This document shows positions 62,215 through 64,000 of a stretch of 64,000 bases of DNA, in pieces. The stretch lies in the NCBI GenBank assembly GCA_964497855.1, contig CAZCFM010000001.1, positions 1 through 64,000 on the forward strand, written 5' to 3'. The position numbers and the translations under genes were made by a program. Source of the DNA: CAYLNG01 sp964497855. Its GTDB lineage: Bacteria > Verrucomicrobiota > Kiritimatiellia > SS1-B-03-39 > UBA6053. The stretch's first letter is position 1. The number at the start of each line of letters is the position of its first letter. The notes below the pieces were generated by a model, which was given only the letters and a program-made list of their open reading frames with translations, had not been told where the DNA came from and did not search any database.

Positions 62215-64000
62215 ATGAACGCAGTTGAAATCGAAGAGGCGGTATCCGCCCTGGCGGAGCTTCCCTTTGATGCGGAAACCTTTCCCTACGCGTTTTTGGA
62301 GGCGTTCGGGAACAAGACCACCACCCTGAAGCGGCTGCAAAGCGGGACCAGCAATCAGTCGGACCTGCCGGGCGGGGTTTTGCAGCGCAACAACATCCAC
62401 ATCACGACGTGTGCGGCGGGCGAGGTAGCCACGACCCTGAACTCCCTGCGGGAAAGCCCCGCCACCGCTAAACAGAAGGCCAAGTTCATTCTGGCCACCG
62501 ACGGCGAAAGCTTCGAGGCCGAGGATCTGGCCGGCGGCGAAACCGTGGCCTGCGCCTACAGGGATTTCCCCGACCACTTCGGTTTTTTTCTGCCCCTGGC
62601 CGGGATCAGCACCGTCAAACAGATCCGTGAAAACGCCTTCGACATCAAGGCCACCAGCCGCCTGAACCGCCTGTACCTGGAACTGATCAAAGACAATCCC
62701 GAGTGGGGAAAAGAGGCGCGGCGGCACGACATGAACCACTTCATGGCCCGCCTGATTTTCTGCTTTTTCGCGGAAGACACCGATATTTTTACCGGCGGCT
62801 GCCTCTTCACCGACACCGTGGAGCAGATGAGCGCGCGGGACGCCTCCAACACCCACGAGGTGATCTCGGAAATCTTCCGGTCCATGGCCACCGCCATCGG
62901 GGAGCGCAAAAGCGCTGGACTCCCCCGCTGGGCGGACGCCTTTCCCTACGTGAACGGCGGACTGTTCTCCGGGTCGTCCGAGGTGCCGCGCTTCAGTAAG
63001 TTTGCGAAAGCCCACCTTCGCCAGATCGGAACCCTCGACTGGACCAAAATCAACCCCGACATCTTCGGGTCCATGATTCAGGCCGTGGCCGACGACGAGG
63101 AGCGCGGGGCCCTGGGCATGCACTACACCAGCGTGCCGAACATCCTCAAGGTGCTAAACCCCCTCTTTCTCGACGATTTGCGCGAAAAACTGGAGGAGGC
63201 GGGCGACAACAAGCGTAAACTCCTCAACCTCCGCAACCGCATGGCCCGCATCCGGGTCTTCGACCCCGCCTGCGGCTCCGGGAACTTTCTGGTCATCGCC
63301 TACAAGGAAATGCGGGCCATCGAGGCGGAGATCAACCGACGGCGCGGGGAAACCAACCGCCGCAGCGACCTGCCGCTCACCAACTACCGCGGCATCGAAC
63401 TGCGCGATTTCTCGGCGGAGATCGCCCGACTCGCCCTCGTCATCGCCCAATACCAGTGCGACGTGCTTTACCTCGGCCAGAAAGAGGCCCTCGCCGTCTT
63501 TCTCCCCCTTGAAGCCAACAACTGGATCACCTGCGGCAACGCCCTCCGCCTCGACTGGCTCAGCATCTGCCCCCCCACCGGCACCGGCGTCAAACTCCGC
63601 TCCGACGATCTCTTCGACACCCCCCACGACCAGGCTGAAATCGACTTCCAAAACGAGGGAGGGGAGACCTATATCTGCGGGAATCCGCCTTTTATTGGCA
63701 CGAGGAAACAAACCGATGAACAAAAAAACGATTTAAAATCTGTATTTGCATCACTCACTGAGCACTGGAAAAATGTCGATTATGTAGGCGCTTGGCTCGT
63801 TAAAGCAGCTGAATATAATAAAAATACATTTGCGCCATTTGCATTCGTTGCCACAAATAGTTTATGTCAAGGCCAGCAGGTTTCAATTACGTGGCGCATT
63901 CTCTTGAAAATGGGCTTTCGCATACGCTTTGCCCATACTTCCTTCATTTGGTCGAACTTAGCTGCAAACAAGGCGGGTGTGACCGTGGTTGTTATAGGTA
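62215..64000 (+). CDS. MmeI-like DNA methyltransferase, partial at window end
   Basis: The first 595 codons of a large class I N6-adenine methyltransferase related to MmeI/type IIL enzymes; the frame runs off the window. The N-terminal half (YAFLEAFGNKTTTLKRLQSG, LIFCFFAEDTDIF near 190) is the MmeI-type helical region. The S-adenosylmethionine motif is FDPACGSGNF (350-358) and the catalytic motif is NPPF (490-493). No PD-ExK nuclease is visible in the N-terminus, so it may be methylase-only or work with a separate nuclease. From about 63694, just after NPPF, GC content falls sharply, suggesting a swapped-in C-terminal half. Confidence 0.85.
   Translation, partial: MNAVEIEEAVSALAELPFDAETFPYAFLEAFGNKTTTLKRLQSGTSNQSDLPGGVLQRNNIHITTCAAGEVATTLNSLRESPATAKQKAKFILATDGESFEAEDLAGGETVACAYRDFPDHFGFFLPLAGISTVKQIRENAFDIKATSRLNRLYLELIKDNPEWGKEARRHDMNHFMARLIFCFFAEDTDIFTGGCLFTDTVEQMSARDASNTHEVISEIFRSMATAIGERKSAGLPRWADAFPYVNGGLFSGSSEVPRFSKFAKAHLRQIGTLDWTKINPDIFGSMIQAVADDEERGALGMHYTSVPNILKVLNPLFLDDLREKLEEAGDNKRKLLNLRNRMARIRVFDPACGSGNFLVIAYKEMRAIEAEINRRRGETNRRSDLPLTNYRGIELRDFSAEIARLALVIAQYQCDVLYLGQKEALAVFLPLEANNWITCGNALRLDWLSICPPTGTGVKLRSDDLFDTPHDQAEIDFQNEGGETYICGNPPFIGTRKQTDEQKNDLKSVFASLTEHWKNVDYVGAWLVKAAEYNKNTFAPFAFVATNSLCQGQQVSITWRILLKMGFRIRFAHTSFIWSNLAANKAGVTVVVIG

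Overview
The window looks like a chromosomal stretch from a GC-rich Gram-negative bacterium of the PVC group, most plausibly Kiritimatiellota or Verrucomicrobiota. This placement is inference from gene content: an MlaEFD system, a GT117-type (DUF2723) membrane glycosyltransferase with TPRs, a one-cytochrome succinate dehydrogenase, GH94/GH130/GH57/GH2 enzymes and tandem membrane-anchored alpha-toroid proteins. I see no rRNA or tRNA gene. A 100-N run at 11130-11229 between duplicated contig ends shows that this is a draft assembly.

Layout. 1-11402 is a carbohydrate-use island: a secreted SGNH acetylesterase and a cellobiose phosphorylase on the minus strand, diverging from a GH57-like protein, 4-O-beta-D-mannosyl-D-glucose phosphorylase, a LacZ-type GH2 enzyme and an endonuclease/exonuclease/phosphatase-fold protein (the gene broken by the gap). 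11389-13680 is a small accessory patch with a membrane protein, HicAB, a possible frameshifted micro-gene and a lipoprotein. 13694-20296 (minus) is a tightly coupled six-gene envelope operon: a left-handed-beta-helix acyltransferase-like protein, GlmM, a Trp/Phe-Pro repeat protein, MlaE, MlaF and MlaD. 20453-21102 is an AbrB/PIN toxin-antitoxin pair. 21232-27914 holds HtpG, DoxX, an acidic hypothetical protein and the GT117/TPR protein. 27929-29325 is a REP-type transposase with nearby repeats. 29468-32510 is a tandem glycine riboswitch driving gcvP. 32583-35638 (minus) pairs a Ser/Thr-rich repeat protein with a DUF4105/beta-barrel protein. 35754-40814 holds polA, a zinc-ribbon coiled-coil protein, a bisphosphate nucleotidase-like protein and tadA. 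40774-49436 (minus) holds a membrane protein coupled to an SH3b protein, homoserine dehydrogenase followed by a degenerate ApgM/ThrB2 relative, YceI, a 257-bp MITE, tilS and mdh. 49563-54443 holds an M23 peptidase, a SNF2 ATPase and a HAD hydrolase. 54440-57532 (minus) is a tandem pair of membrane-anchored alpha-toroid proteins. 57765-61251 is sdhCAB, followed by a polysaccharide deacetylase. The window ends inside an MmeI-like DNA methyltransferase whose base composition changes sharply right after its catalytic motif.

How genes work together. The sugar island suggests energy-saving phosphorolysis of beta-1,4-linked disaccharides (cellobiose, mannosyl-glucose) plus beta-galactoside hydrolysis, with no transporter or epimerase in view. 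The envelope operon links amino-sugar precursor synthesis to phospholipid transport. Genes within operons are often coupled by 1-4 bp overlaps (ATGA, TGATG, TAATG), which helps choose starts throughout.

Most unusual signals: intergenic tandem heptanucleotide arrays of two sequence classes, some abutting start or stop codons; an intact MITE; a pseudoenzyme-like ApgM homolog behind hom; the paired toroid proteins; the W/F-P repeat protein embedded in the glmM-mla operon; and a mosaic methyltransferase.
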